Assembly (NCBI GenBank): GCA_933822405.4
Contig: CAKOGP040000058.1
Location: forward strand, 33,449 to 97,448
Direction of reading: 5' to 3'
Length of the DNA: 64,000 nt
From: Cylindrotheca closterium
Lineage: Eukaryota; Bacillariophyta; Bacillariophyceae; Bacillariales; Bacillariaceae
In this document: in pieces, positions 41,759 to 53,796 of the stretch
Numbering within the stretch: position 1 is the stretch's first letter
How the letters are laid out: every line of letters begins with the position of its first letter
Position numbers and translations under genes: made by a program
Notes under the pieces: model-generated
Told to the model about the DNA's origin: nothing
Databases searched by the model: none
The model's input: the letters and a program-made list of their open reading frames with translations, nothing else

Positions 41759-44436
41759 ATGAAGTTTGCCGCATTTTCCGCCCTTCTCTTCTCCATGGCC
41801 AACTCCGAGAGCGCCATCAACGACTTCCAAGATGAAGGCAAGGTTCATCTTGCCACCACTGGATCCGTCGATGAGCTTGCCAAAATTGATGCTCATGCTG
41901 CTCAGGCAAGACAACTCGATGGGCACGGACCTTCCATGTGCACCATGAAGCCTTTCGATCGTGATGCTATCATTGAAAGAGTAAGTCTATAAATGATTCG
42001 AGTGATAAGTGTAACTGGCAACGGAGAAAACAAGTCAACTAATACGCTTCAATGTTCTTTATTTTACACTTTGCTTCTGCAGTACGCAATGAACATGTCC
42101 AACCCCGAGCACGTCATGGCCATTGATGCCGTCATGGCTGGGGATCTCAACATTGGAACCATCACCGCCCTCCTTCCCGAGTCTAGTGATGCCATGAGAG
42201 TTGGCGCTCTTGTCGAAGACGGAAAGTCTGGAGCCACCAACTTCCCGCACGGACCCATCAAGGCTCTCTTCACTGTTGGAGAGATCAACGCTTGCGAAGA
42301 AAACCACGGGGATGTATACACTGGCGTCCCAGATGGTATGGGAGCCTACCTTGTGGATGATGATACCGTCCGTCTTATCGTGCAATCCGAATCTTATGGA
42401 CAACTCCGATACGAGACCTGGGCCTACCCGGTCAACATGGACGAATCAAGACGTCAGTTGCCTGTTGGTCCACGCACTAGCGGTGCCACCTTCACTGGAT
42501 CCCATGTCCAATACACTGACTTTGATCGTCATGGCCTTGCTGACTTCATGGAGTACGATGGGCCAGCTGCTCACATTGTCAAGGGATTCGGACAAGTCGC
42601 CCATACCTACTACAACTTGGCTGGAGACCTCATTGGACCTCGTGACACCAGCGATACCACCCCTACCGGAGCTCACTATTCCAACACTGATGCTGATGGA
42701 AAGTGGGCCATGGAAGAGTACCCATCCGAAGCCGATTGGATGATGCAATCCTTGTGCTCTGCCCACTTGGAAGAGAAGCACCAATGGGGAGAAGGCATTG
42801 GATTCGAAGATGACATCTACATCACCAATGAAGAATGGATGAGATGTAAGATTTCGAGATTGTCGCACTTCTCTTGATACATGTCACACAATAATGTCAT
42901 ACGAATCTCACACTCACAATCTGCTTTCAACTACAGATGCACCCAATGCCACATACGTTGGTCTTTCCATGCACGCCATCGACCTTGCCAATGGAGTCGA
43001 CTACGCCGTGGGCAGTGTCACCCTCTCTGGATTCGAAAAGATCACCGAGTTGAACCCCCAACATCCAGACTACGTCATCTTGGGAGTTTCTGGATACAAT
43101 GGCGACTACACCAATGGTGAACGCGAGGTCAATGAGAGAAATGCTGAGTATGGACCCCGTGATGATGGAAATGACTACGTTGCTCCCGAAAATGTTGTTC
43201 CAGCCCGTATCTATGTTGGTATGAAGGGAAAGATGGAAGATGGTAAGACCCAACCATGTATTGATCGTAATGGAAACTTCGCACCGATCTTACCTAATCG
43301 AATTTGTCTGATTGTTGTCTAATCCATCCAACGCAGGTTCTGATGCTCCCGCCGACGATTTCCTTGCCCGCAATGGTCTCCGATACGGCAAGGTCTACGG
43401 ATTCGCTGCTGATATGACCGTCGATAAGGACACCAGTGGTCTCTTCCGTGACAACTACCACAAATGCCGTGAAAACGGATCCAGTGTCGATGGCAAGTTT
43501 GTTGCCATCAACTGGCAATGGGACGGCGTTGTCAAGAACTTCCGTCACGATGGTGCTTGGGAATTCCAAAACAACGTTCCAGGACACGAAGGAAACTGGA
43601 AATGGTGGAACTCTGCTGGCTACAACGGAGGCGGTGCCAAGACCGAGCACTTGTCTCCTGATACTCGCCCTGGAAATACTGCTTTCGTCCAAGGATCCAC
43701 TGCTGGATACTTTGGCCACTACTACCTCCGCAACGTTGCAGATGTCTTGGATGCCGCCGACGGTCTTCCATCTGAGTTCGACTCCATCTACTACGTCTAC
43801 CAAGGAGAGAACCCTGTCAATGATCAAATTGCCCGTGGCGGAGAAGGAAAGTACAACGTTGTTGATGTCTGCTTCGACTTGAACAACGCCCAGCGCAACT
43901 GTGACGCCGACTATTCCGTCCAATCTACCTTTGAAGATGTCGATGGTCTTGAAATCATTGCAGCCAAGGAAGGTCTTTACGCTGTCATCCAAGAAGATTC
44001 CGGAAACGATCTTGGAGAACGCATGTTCATCTCCTCGCTTTTGGAGCATAACCTGGACGGGCATGAGCTCGGTTACCATTTCATGGCCATGTCGGGAGGA
44101 AAGTACAACACTCGCATGGCCGAAGGAGTTGGGATCCCAGCCGGTTCCAACACTGAAGGAAATGCCCACGAGTTCTCTGGTGTTATTGACTTGTCTGGTA
44201 TCTTGAAGAAAGCTACGAGTGAGAGTCGGCGTGAATTGAACACCCAGGGAGTTGACAAGGGGTTCGAAATCAGTGCCGGTGATGGATACGGCAAGCGCCA
44301 GTGCGAGCTTGAAGTTCCAATCAACGAAAAGTTGATTGCCTTGGGTCTTCAAGCTCACAATATGAACGGTGGAATCGTTGGTGCCTTGAAGGCTGATCGT
44401 GGTGGACAAGTTCTCATCTACCAACCCAACATCTAA
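41759..44436 (+). CDS. Secreted PhoX/DUF839-like protein, four exons
   Basis: Exons 41759-41980, 42083-42845, 42937-43242 and 43337-44436 give 796 residues. Introns are 102, 91 and 94 bp with GT...AG ends. The first 17 residues form a signal peptide. In the middle, GFEDDIYITNEEW, a run of ITELNPQHPDYVILGVSGY, then VPARIYVGMKGK and DFLARNGLRYGKVYGF match the order found in bacterial DUF839/PhoX-like beta-propeller proteins, which include calcium-dependent alkaline phosphatases. I could not confirm the metal ligands by eye, so an enzymatic role is tentative. Exon 4 holds further beta-rich sequence. Codon use is very regular (GAC, TAC, AAG, ATC), which suggests strong expression. Confidence 0.55.
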
Positions 44437-45328
44437 GCGTTGATATTTCTTAATGTAACGTTGCCTTTCTTGATGATCTTGAATCTTGTAGGTAGTTACA
44501 TATTTGTTTCATTCGTTGATTGTATGGCTAATTGATTCCAGTTGCCTTATACTAGATGCCTCCTGCCTTCAATCATCTTGTCCCCCGAAGTCTTCTTCAT
44601 CTATATATGTATAATACCTTCATTTCTTGATTTAGAAGACAGCAGATCCACCGCCGTCTTGCATATTCGTGGACCTAGATAGATCGATTGCCTCTTTATG
44701 TAATTTACGGTATCATCCATTTTCATACAGTGGTAGTTTGATGAAAACGAGAGATGAGATATATTTGATGATGACGATGAGATTATTTTTGGATGTTGCA
44801 TGCAATCGAAGGCGTCGATTATTATCCATCAACTCCGAGTGATCGAGTGAGTCTGTCAGACAATATATGCGAAGCGCGCAGCGTCGCGAGCGGTGCACGA
44901 AGTCTCACTTCCAACTTCAAAAAACTTCGACTGGCAGGCATGCTGTGCAGAAGGAACGTAGAATTTAACGTACGTTGGTTGGAGTCACGACCAAAAATAT
45001 ACAAACACGCCGAAAAAGTGGAAGAAAAAAAAAACCAAGTGAAAGTGTGTCACCAAATGTTTTGATTTATATTGAGGTGTACCGCAGTACCGGTACTCTT
45101 TTATATATCCTCAGACTCAGGCACAATTGGCAGTTGGAATCTTGAACACTTCTGCAGCGCCTTGGCTTTGTTCATCTCTGCTTTACTTTACTTTACTTGT
45201 CTCTAGCTCATTCAAGTCTGTTTGGAAGACTTTTTGGAGTCAACTTATTCGTACTGTTTCTTCCGAAAATAATACTTTTGAAGACACAGTGGCATACACA
45301 CGCACGACGTACATAGAGAGTCAGTAGT
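44437..45328. other. Intergenic, no gene seen
   Basis: AT-rich with repeated GATGA runs near 44750-44800 on the plus strand. No supported coding or RNA gene. Confidence 0.55.
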
Positions 45329-46249
45329 ATGCGCTGGTTACCACACGGGTGCTACTCCCTTTGGGTGGCGTTGCTATGCACCGGCGGTTGGACGGCTTCT
45401 CTAATGCAAGATGGCTGTGATTTTGCTCGAGTCGAGGGTCCCGTGGTGGCCGAGCTGACAACCTTGGGAGAACTTCCTCCACCGTGGTTGGAGTTTGGAA
45501 TTGGTGCCTTTCGAGCTCCCTCCAAAGAGTCTTTGGAGTTGGTTGCAGCGGCATCGGCCAATGCAGCAAACAACATCAATAGCAACAGCAGTAGCAACAG
45601 TAGTAGCAGCACAGCCAGGAATGTACAGTCGCAGTTCCAAGACTGGTATGACCACATATTAGAGGGAGAAGAGGATTGCAAACTCTTTGAAGATGAGACA
45701 ATGGAAAAGTTCATGGACAATGCCTGGACGACGGCACGCACCTTTGCTTTCTTAGCGCTGGTGCTGGGAGGTGGAGGTAGCTTGTTTTTGTGGGCGTCTA
45801 CGTTCTTTGTCTTTTCCCGTGGAACTTGGAGGTGGACTGGATATCTGATACTCACTGGGAGTCTCTGCAATAGCATGACCTTTTTGTGGTACCTTACATC
45901 CCTTTGCTCTTGGAATACTTGTTCCATGTTTTGGGGATCCAAGACCAACATTGTGGCTTCCACTCTATGGTTCCTTGGTGGTCTGTTCATCGTTTGCCGA
46001 TATCCAGTACCGCACTCGCAGCGAATGCAAAAATTGGGTCAAGAAGAACCCGCCGCGGATGGTCTCTTTTCACCATCATCAACGCCAACCTCATTATCAT
46101 CCGGCATCAAGGACGACGAATTCGTTCCAACGGTGGATGTACTCTCTGTCGATGGGATTGAAGCAGATTTCATTGATGCCGAAAAGGAAGATGATGAGAG
46201 TTTTAATATGAATATGAATGAGACTGTCACGGCAAGAGAATTGGTATGA
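45329..46249 (+). CDS. Four-helix membrane protein with signal peptide, diatom-type family
   Basis: 306 residues, single exon. A signal peptide or first helix (YSLWVALLCTGGWTASLM) precedes an extracellular part with DGCDF and a polyserine/asparagine stretch encoded by AGCAAC repeats. A four-helix bundle region follows (FAFLALVLGGGGSLFLWASTFFVF, WTGYLILTGSLCNSMTFLWYL, a loop with two cysteines in CSWNTCSMFWG, then IVASTLWFLGGLFIVCRY). The acidic C-terminus is probably cytosolic. The paired loop cysteines and spacing recall tetraspan proteins common in diatom genomes. No function can be assigned. Confidence 0.7.
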   Translation: MRWLPHGCYSLWVALLCTGGWTASLMQDGCDFARVEGPVVAELTTLGELPPPWLEFGIGAFRAPSKESLELVAAASANAANNINSNSSSNSSSSTARNVQSQFQDWYDHILEGEEDCKLFEDETMEKFMDNAWTTARTFAFLALVLGGGGSLFLWASTFFVFSRGTWRWTGYLILTGSLCNSMTFLWYLTSLCSWNTCSMFWGSKTNIVASTLWFLGGLFIVCRYPVPHSQRMQKLGQEEPAADGLFSPSSTPTSLSSGIKDDEFVPTVDVLSVDGIEADFIDAEKEDDESFNMNMNETVTARELV

Positions 46250-46414
46250 TGATCATGCATACTGCACGAATCCTGTATTGTATCACACTATACTGCATCC
46301 ATCCCCCAATAGCAAAAGGGACGGCACGGAAGCACAACAGCTGTAACAATAACCTACTGTATGATACGAATGAATAGGACCTAATATATTTATAAACTTA
46401 TTGCAAATCCAATT

Positions 46415-48123
46415 TTACGTTTGATCCGAAACTTCCTCATCGTCCAAATCCTCATCATCTCGAAAGCCCCCACCAACATTTGTCATTTCAGTTGCAGTGT
46501 CAGGTTCTTCATTATCATCCTCTTCATGGATATCGCCACCTGCAGCTAATATCTCTTGACGTTCCTTGCTCCGTTTCTGCAAAACCTGAAATGCACCAAA
46601 CCCAATGGCGACGACCAAGACCATGACGAAAAACAAGAAATTGAACACACCGCCTCCCAGACCAGAGGCACCAACACCAGCCAGGGCAGCATCCATATCG
46701 GCGCCAACTACAAAGTCATGTGGCGCATTCTTACATTCCAATTGTCCAAGCAAGGCATTGTAAATCATTTCCGTGTTATCCTTGAACTTTTTGTAGTAGT
46801 CTGCACCTTCCTCGCATTCCGACCACAAGCTCTCTTGGTAAAGAATATCCAGTGTGCCCTTGTCAATGTACTGTTGCAAATCACTCTGATACGCGCAATC
46901 ACGATACCGAAAGAGTTTCTCAATCTTGGCGGTTTCTTCTTCATTCAATTCGTTGAAATCTTTCTCGATCTTATTCTTGACCGGAAGATAGTCGCCAAGG
47001 CTATGCATAACGCCCTCGTCGCATGCTCCAAACAAAACATCGCATCCGATCGTGTGGACAATATGTTTGCCAGCCTTGTCGACACCTTCCATGTCCATCA
47101 GGGTGACCTCCCAACCACGTTCCAAAAAGATGCTGGCCGCTCCCAAAGGATTCATTTCAGCACCAATCATACTGGCTCGATACTTTTTATCGTCTTCGTT
47201 CACATGGGCTTCGCACATAAAGTCTTCGTAGGAGGCACCGGCATACTCTTCACCAGCATGCTTCCAAATACTGATCCATTGGTCGATGCGGGGAGCTCGG
47301 TAGTTGAGAATGACCTTAATGTCCTTGTGATCCACTTGGAGCTTGTCCACAATGGCTTCCATGACGGGCATGGCATCGAGATACTTGTCCGGACCGACTT
47401 GATCGAATTCTTCGGTTCCCAAAAATACACCATTTTCACTTTCGTCGAACTTAGCTTGAATGACATCCAAAGCCTTGTTCAGAAAACTCTTATCATCTTT
47501 ATTCTTGACCAATTTGCCGTACTGCTTTTCTCCCAAGGATTCGTCAAATGTTGGCCATCGCCAGTACTCGAGACTGCATGTATATATACAGATGTATATG
47601 TATGTGTATATATGTGTATAGTGCATGATGAAAACAAATATGTATTCCAACAATATAATATATATCATAGCAAAGGACCAAAATAAGACAAAACAGACGA
47701 GGATTAGATTTTCCATTTCGACACAAAAATGATGCAAATTCAACATGTAGATAGCCGGAAGGACTCATGGGCATTAGCTAGCATGCTTTTTTTTGACAAT
47801 CTCAAAACGACCCAAGTATCTGGGCTATATCATCATCTTTCTTTGTCGTGCAACGTCGAAACTTACGCAGTCGTATGTGGATGATTGGCCACATTCCCTT
47901 CCTTGGCCCAAGTGGCAAAGAACTTTTCCACACTCGTACTAGCGGACTTGTGAGGACCAGCAAAGAAATATAGTTTCTTGTCCCCAGTAAATTTCACGGC
48001 AATGTGCGAATCTGTATATTCCTCAGCGTCCTTGTGAATGGACGGCTTTACATGATTGTAGGCTGCAATCTGATGCTGAAACGCCAGCAATAATAGGAGA
48101 AGGAGAGTTGACTGTGCTCTCAT
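46415..48123 (-). CDS. Membrane-anchored sulfotransferase-like protein, two exons
   Basis: Exon 1 is 48123-47867 and exon 2 is 47573-46415, giving 471 residues. The 293-bp intron (GTAAGT...ATGCAG) is longer than others here and full of TATATG repeats. After a signal peptide (MRAQSTLLLLLLLAFQHQIAA), KKLYFFAGPHKSASTSVEKFF matches the 5'-phosphosulfate-binding loop of PAPS-dependent sulfotransferases. Later, VILNYRAPRIDQWISIWK fits the 3'-phosphate-binding segment with its conserved Arg. A single membrane helix near the C-terminus (FNFLFFVMVLVVAIGFGAF) precedes an acidic tail. It would act on glycans or proteins in the Golgi or at the surface; the acceptor is unknown. Without the intron the exon-2 frame would run into AT-rich nonsense. 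Confidence 0.75.
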
Positions 48124-49845
48124 CGTCGTTGATGATGATGATGATGATGACGATGATGATGATGATCCTTTCGTTCTTGGTTGTTGGCTGTGAACTCTTG
48201 TGGAACTTTACGCTGTTATTCCGAATCAATAAAAAATGATGCTGAATGTTGTTTGTATCAATTGTTTTGATTGGCCGAAACTTTCCCCACGATTTCGTAA
48301 CGTTCAATACAATGCTTTATGCCACTCCTTATTGCCTGCCAGAGCTTTGTAACTGTGTCTTTTGTCTTTTTGCGTCGATTGATGCAGACATATGCAATGT
48401 GCAAGATCTCATCATTCGTGTCCATCATCATTCCAATCGATCGCTGTCAGAATATCTTGGGTCATAGTTATGACGGGGAGAGTTAGAAACATTTGAGGGA
48501 CGAACAGTTTCTGTTTGTTCCCAACCCCGAATGTATGCACTGGACGTCAGGCTTTCCAACCAACCAATCAATGACTCATATTTCCAAAACACGCAATTTG
48601 CCACAAGCACTTTTAAAATACACTTCTTGTTCATCGCAGATCCCATTATGACAACATTTGCACTACGCAAAGGTCAGCTCGATATTGCTTGAGTTTACTG
48701 TACAGCCTGCTTCCAGCAGTCTAGGGTACGGTTTATTTTTATGCAAAGAACAGTCTCTTGTATCACACGGACGCAGCACTGTGGATGTCTCTCATGATGG
48801 TTGACTGCTCAACTGCAAATAAGGGAAGATATGTGGGTAGCACAAGGAATAGCATCCCTTCGAGGTCCTGATGGCCAAACAATTGCCATCAAGAAATATG
48901 GTAAGTCTTTCAATGGGCTTCATCGACCCCATTACGTACAATTTGATTATTCTATCATCCTGAACAAACGCTTACAATATTTCTTCTTCTTCCACCCTAT
49001 TTATACTGTAGTTTTTGAAGCGTCCATCAATCAGTTAATCCGACATACAAGAACAGTTGAAAAACTCAAACAATGAACCAAATCGGTATATGGTGAGTTT
49101 CTCTGTTGTCAAGCATCTTCCATCTACATTCTTCATCGTGAAAGTTTAATAACTATTTGAATGAATCCTGCATCCAACTTTCATATCATGTCAAATAGTA
49201 ACAATCATAATTGACAATCCACAACAATGGTCAATTAAGCCATCGCAGATTGTTGGTGCTGTTCTGGGGAAAATGGAACTATTTTGATCCAAGGTCAATC
49301 AGAAACACTTTCAACTGACAATCTAGACCAGTACTATACAAGCAAGAGAATTCTTGAGTGAGCTATCTATTTGTTTCTGCAGTGTGAATTGTATTATATT
49401 TCAGTGATGCCTCTCGATTTGATCAAAACTGAAGATCACAACCACACACAAGGAAACAAGTACTTGCTGCGGACCCCCATGTTGTTCCATTTGGATATAC
49501 CTTGACAAATGATTGATACTTGGAGAACGGAGAAATGAATTGGGCCAGTCATACATGGGCGTTCAAATACCTGGTAAGAATGTCACTCTGATAAATGTTT
49601 TGGGTTAGAAAAACCAGGATTGGAAAGAAACACTATATCCTTCTCCTTTTGATCAAAGACCTTTTGATCAACGGTGGGTGCCAGATATCATTCTGCAGGT
49701 AGGTATCTATGGTAGCAGTACATGCGGTACGGTGCTACGGTCTAAAACTGGTTTCTTCTTGCAACGATGAGATTTCCGGTACGTGATACCACAATTTTTC
49801 TATGTGCGCAACAGTTATTTACATTCTTCATTTCAACTGTTTTGG
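48124..49845. other. Long spacer with a weak coding-like fragment
   Basis: Around 48828-48902, REDMWVAQGIASLRGPDGQTIAIKKY followed by GTAAGT looks like a possible isolated exon, but no partner exon was found. GAT/ATG microsatellites lie upstream of the sulfotransferase start (48125-48165). Nothing else supported. Confidence 0.45.
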
Positions 49846-50109
49846 ATGAAGAGAGTCAACAGAATGCATAGTGCACTTATGCAACTACTACTGCTATTCA
49901 CAGCAGCAGCAGCAGCAGTAGCAAATGCTTATGTAGAAGATAGGAACACAGGCACGGTGCACGGAATACCTTGGAGTAATAACTATGGGTTGAGAGCATT
50001 GTGCAGGGCTTCACCCACTTGCTCTGCTGTCAGCTGGGTAACCACGATTGATAGTCCAGCTCATGTTGTTGAAAGCCTAGACAATGTTAGTGGCTTCTGC
50101 GGCTGCTTG
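49846..50109 (+). pseudogene. Secreted protein gene truncated by copia LTR
   Basis: An ATG at 49846 opens a convincing signal peptide (LMQLLLLFTAAAAAVANA, with Ala encoded by a GCA repeat), followed by about 60 residues with five cysteines (LCRASPTCSAVSW, GFCGC). The frame then enters the LTR at 50110 and stops within two codons. The cysteine spacing suggests a disulfide-rich extracellular domain. No continuation could be identified right of the element at 54065, so the true 3' part is lost or lies elsewhere. It may be an older fragment. Confidence 0.5.
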
Positions 50110-50366
50110 TGTTAGAAGTAAGCGATCCACTGCCGCCTGCAATCTACCTGTTCAATTGACTGCAATTTAGCTGTCCAGGTATTGTTGCCTTCTAAGTATA
50201 TGAATTTACAGTATATAGAAGTATATAGATCTATCAGAGATCCTACTTTATCAACCAATTCACTCGTTGCTTGCAATATATTATAAAAAGTGAGAACAGT
50301 CTGTCAACTTTTGACTTTGACTCTTTCTTCTCCAGCTCAGTGGAAATTCTCAGAATTCTCTCTATG
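50110..50366 (-). repeat. 3' LTR of element 2, missing its first 11 bp
   Basis: Matches 53797-54053 with about two mismatches. The complete 5' LTR goes on for 11 more bases (to 54064, giving TGTCAGGCTGACATAG in element orientation). These are absent here and replaced by pol linker sequence. Confidence 0.75.
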
Positions 50367-50411
50367 GATTTGTCCGAATTATCGTCAGATTCATCATTTT
50401 CATTCTCATTA

Positions 50412-51087
50412 TCATCCAAATTCGCAGACATCATTGACTTGATTTTCACATTCTTTGATTTCATCTTGAATTCGGTCAATTAAATTGTCATTTTCCTCAT
50501 ATGTTTCGCGGGTTTCCTCGATTTGTTCTTCATCGTTAAGTGATTTGACATCTTCCTTGTCTTTTTGTATGTCTTCTTCAATTTCTTGAATCTTTTCATT
50601 TAAATCTTCATCATTCTGATATTTTTCATTTGGATTGTGATCTTGATCGGAATTATCATCATCATTTCTCCATCTCAATCGTTCATAAATACTTGTAACA
50701 CTCCTGTCTTCTGTCTGTTCTTCAACATTTTTGGTGTGTTCATCGTCATAATTTTCAATAAATTCTTCCGCTTCTTCAAGTAAAGCATCAATTTCATCTT
50801 GATCAATCTTTTCATTACAAAGATTCTCATCTCTCTTCGTGTGGAATATATGTATCATCCCACAGTTCATCTGGGTCCACTCCTGCGAGCAAATCACCAT
50901 CCAATATGATTTCACAATTCTTCCAATGATAAGTACGTAAATCACGATTGCCCTCGTCGTGTGCCATTTGTTCCACAATTTTGATCACTTGCTTGGTGAT
51001 TGGAAGTACCGTTACATAGGGTCTTGTTACTGTCTTTTTTGTATTAAGATCAAGTAACATATGTCCCGCTTGTATGCTGTCATTCAC
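50412..51087 (-). pseudogene. Remnant of copia pol linker (element 2)
   Basis: Continues the integrase after the UGA at 51118-51120 with RTIDGIYLGVNDSIQAGHMLLDL...TRPYVTVLPIT, typical of the region after integrase. Near 50840 the sense shifts by one base (IPHEER stops; DENLCNEKID continues in another frame). An acidic Asp/Glu/Asn-rich linker then runs to the junction with the LTR. Confidence 0.65.
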
Positions 51088-51117
51088 TCCAAGATAAATA
51101 CCATCAATCGTTCTTGA

Positions 51118-53715
51118 TCATTGACTGTTGCTGGTCGTGTGACCATATCCTTGTACAAAGGATCCAATTTCAGCAACACATTCTTTTGAAAAATCTACCG
51201 GTTTTTGTCTCACAATCATATGTGGACTGTAATATTTCGAAATTCCCTCCTTTGCAGGATAAAAGTTAATAACCTTTGTCACATGCTTGAGTAAAGCAAT
51301 AGTCAAAACCTTGGGAATTGCCTTGAACACCATTCCATTATAGTGTGCTCGGAATAATCCTTTCAATGTTTGATTGCTGCGCTCAATAGTTGGTTCGTGT
51401 TCGCCCGGCGCGGCATAATTCATGGTCACGTCCATATTATCTTTCACGTCATCAAATACCGGTTTGAATTTGTTGTTGCAATAAATAGTTTTGATTCGAA
51501 ATTCCGCATGATTATAAATGCGTAAAATTTCGTCAATCGACTTGTAAATAGCATCTTTCGTCCGATCTTTCAGTTCAGTACTGAATCGGAATTTGATCGC
51601 TTTGTCAATGCTGACAAAAAACGCGACATTGTTGATAAACATAATGTCGATGCATAATTCCAGGTTCGAATTGTGTTTCAGTAGTTCCTTGGGCATTTCG
51701 ATCCAATCATCAACCACTGTCTTCGGTGTTGGTCGCTTTTGTTTGCCCTTAATTGTTGAAACGCTCGGTCCATATATCTTTTTAGAGATCTTAACATCTT
51801 CCTCTGTAATTGGAAAATTTTTGAAAAAATTTCCCCGAATCGCCAACTTGAATAGTTCTGCACCAGGTGCCCCCATCATATGATAGCCACTTTGTGCAAC
51901 ATTTGCTCGTTTCACTTGTTTGTTTGTGAAACCCTCTTTGTTCTTCTCCACACTCTGTAGAGNNNNNNNNNNNNNNNNNNNNNNNNNNNNNNNNNNNNNN
52001 NNNNNNNNNNNNNNNNNNNNNNNNNNNNNNNNNNNNNNNNNNNNNNNNNNNNNNNNNNNNNNNNNNNGTCCAAATCGCCATGTAGTCCCGTTTCTAGTCA
52101 CAAAGAAGCTGTTCTCTCTCTTTGTGTCCATAAATACATCAAATCCATCTTGTACCATATTCGACAAGCTGTTGACGTTGTCACTAGCTCGTGTATCAAG
52201 CTTACAAACAGAATCAAATACCTTATCAATTGCTTCTCGATAAAGTTCTCTTCCCTCGACAATAGAGGCATAATGGAATCCTCCATGAATTCCTTGTAGA
52301 CTTCCTTCTTTAAAGTCATCTTCATTGGTTCGCAAATGAAAAGTAGATCCACTATCCAAGTGGATACCAGTATTGTTGTGTTGGAATAACATCATCCCTT
52401 GTTGTCTTGGATGATTGTCAGTATGTCCTCGTTGAATAAATTGTCCTCCATGGGATCCATTGTTGGAACATCCATAGTTCCATTGAGTGTTTGAATCTCC
52501 CGATTCATTATCATCACGCGTTGCATTTTCATCACGTTGCATATTCTGTCGATTACCACGACCATTTGCGTCCGAATAATCCCTATATTTGTCCGCACAT
52601 TGAGGTGCGACATGATCTTTTGATCCGCACACAAAACACGCTCGAGTTTGTTGTTGCGAAAACTGAGCTCCGTCATTTTGATTGTTGTTTGACTTGTTTT
52701 GTTTTCCTTGTCCATTCGAATTTCCTCCATTCGAATTCTTCTTCCTGTTATCGTGCTTGTGTTGATTCAAAACATCAGCAGCATTTTCCAAAGTAGTTGG
52801 AAATGTACAACGTTGTTTGAAATCCAGATGTTTCAACGTGTACTGCGCCGTCATTCCATCAATTCTTGATTGATACTTGGCTCTATCGGAATTATACAGA
52901 AATCCGTTGGCCATGAATTTTTTCCATGATTCCTTCTTGTGTTGGGATCGTTCAGCATTGCTTCCCAATAAATCATATTCCTGACTCTTCTCAGTAAATT
53001 TGTCCAAAAAATCATCACCAAGCAAAGCTTGTAATGCCTTCGCCCTTTCTTCAAATCGTTTACAAAAACTGGCAATGTTTTCCTTCTCCTTTTGATGGCA
53101 ATTAATCAGATTGCTCATTGTCTTCCACAGACCAAAATATTCCCATTCTGTATCAACAGTAGTCCTCATAAATTTCTTGATCGGCATCAATAACTTCACA
53201 GGATCATTGAACAGTTTGTTATCAAAGTCAGCTTCTCGCTCAAGTTTGTCCACCATATGATCGGTGCACATCTTCATAATCATTCCATAGACATTGCGTT
53301 TATTGTTATCAAACGCATTCTTCCTGGCCTTCCAATCCTTTTGATAAGCCAAATAGTTAGTTCTTCTTTCTTCATTCTTGATCTCCTTATCAGGATCGCT
53401 GTCATTAGTCACCAACACCAATGTTGGTTTCACACTTTCAATATCGAACAGACTTAAGGTTCGTACATTCTGGATCATGTCATCAATATGATCCATCTTC
53501 ATCGTTGACATTTTAATCACCAATGTCTTCTTCACTTCATCAAAGCTAAATTCGGGAATGTTTCCTCTAGTCAGAGGATGAAACTTCTTCTCTTTCTGGC
53601 TACCATTGCCACTCTTATTTCCATTGTATTGACCATTACCTCGGCCTTGCTGCGATCTTCCTCGTCCAGCATTTCTTCCATTGGAACCACATCCAGTATT
53701 TTGAAAATCGTCCAC
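51118..53715 (-). pseudogene. copia gag-protease-integrase, defective (element 2)
   Basis: The frame opens with GTG straight after a stop, with no ATG near its start. Gag is Asn/Gly/Gln-rich at its N-terminus and has the zinc knuckle CFVCGSKDHVAPQC. The protease motif is HLDSGSTFHL. The integrase core shows LCIDIMFIN, then IYCNNKFKP, with Asn where the second catalytic Asp normally stands, and HEPTIERSNQTLKG with the Glu. The frame ends at UGA (51118-51120) in the middle of a region that is normally continuous. The assembly gap at 51963-52067 falls between protease and integrase. Confidence 0.8.
51963..52067. other. Assembly gap (105 N)
   Basis: Undetermined bases inside element 2. The length need not be real, although the frame is kept on both sides. 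Confidence 0.99.
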
Positions 53716-53796
53716 TCATCATGAGCAAGTTCCTATTCTTTCAAGTCGTAGGAATATATCGACTCCCAATTCAATTCAGTGACTTTTTATAATATA

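Noticed and set aside
43294..44424. Long minus-strand open frame of over 370 codons
   Set aside because: Antisense to exon 4 of the PhoX-like gene; it arises from that gene's strongly biased codons.
46556..47686. Long plus-strand open frame
   Set aside because: Antisense to the sulfotransferase-like gene, which has clear motifs, a signal peptide and a membrane helix.
48801..49076. Short plus-strand open frame
   Set aside because: Only the first part looks coding and it ends in a donor site with no matching acceptor exon nearby.
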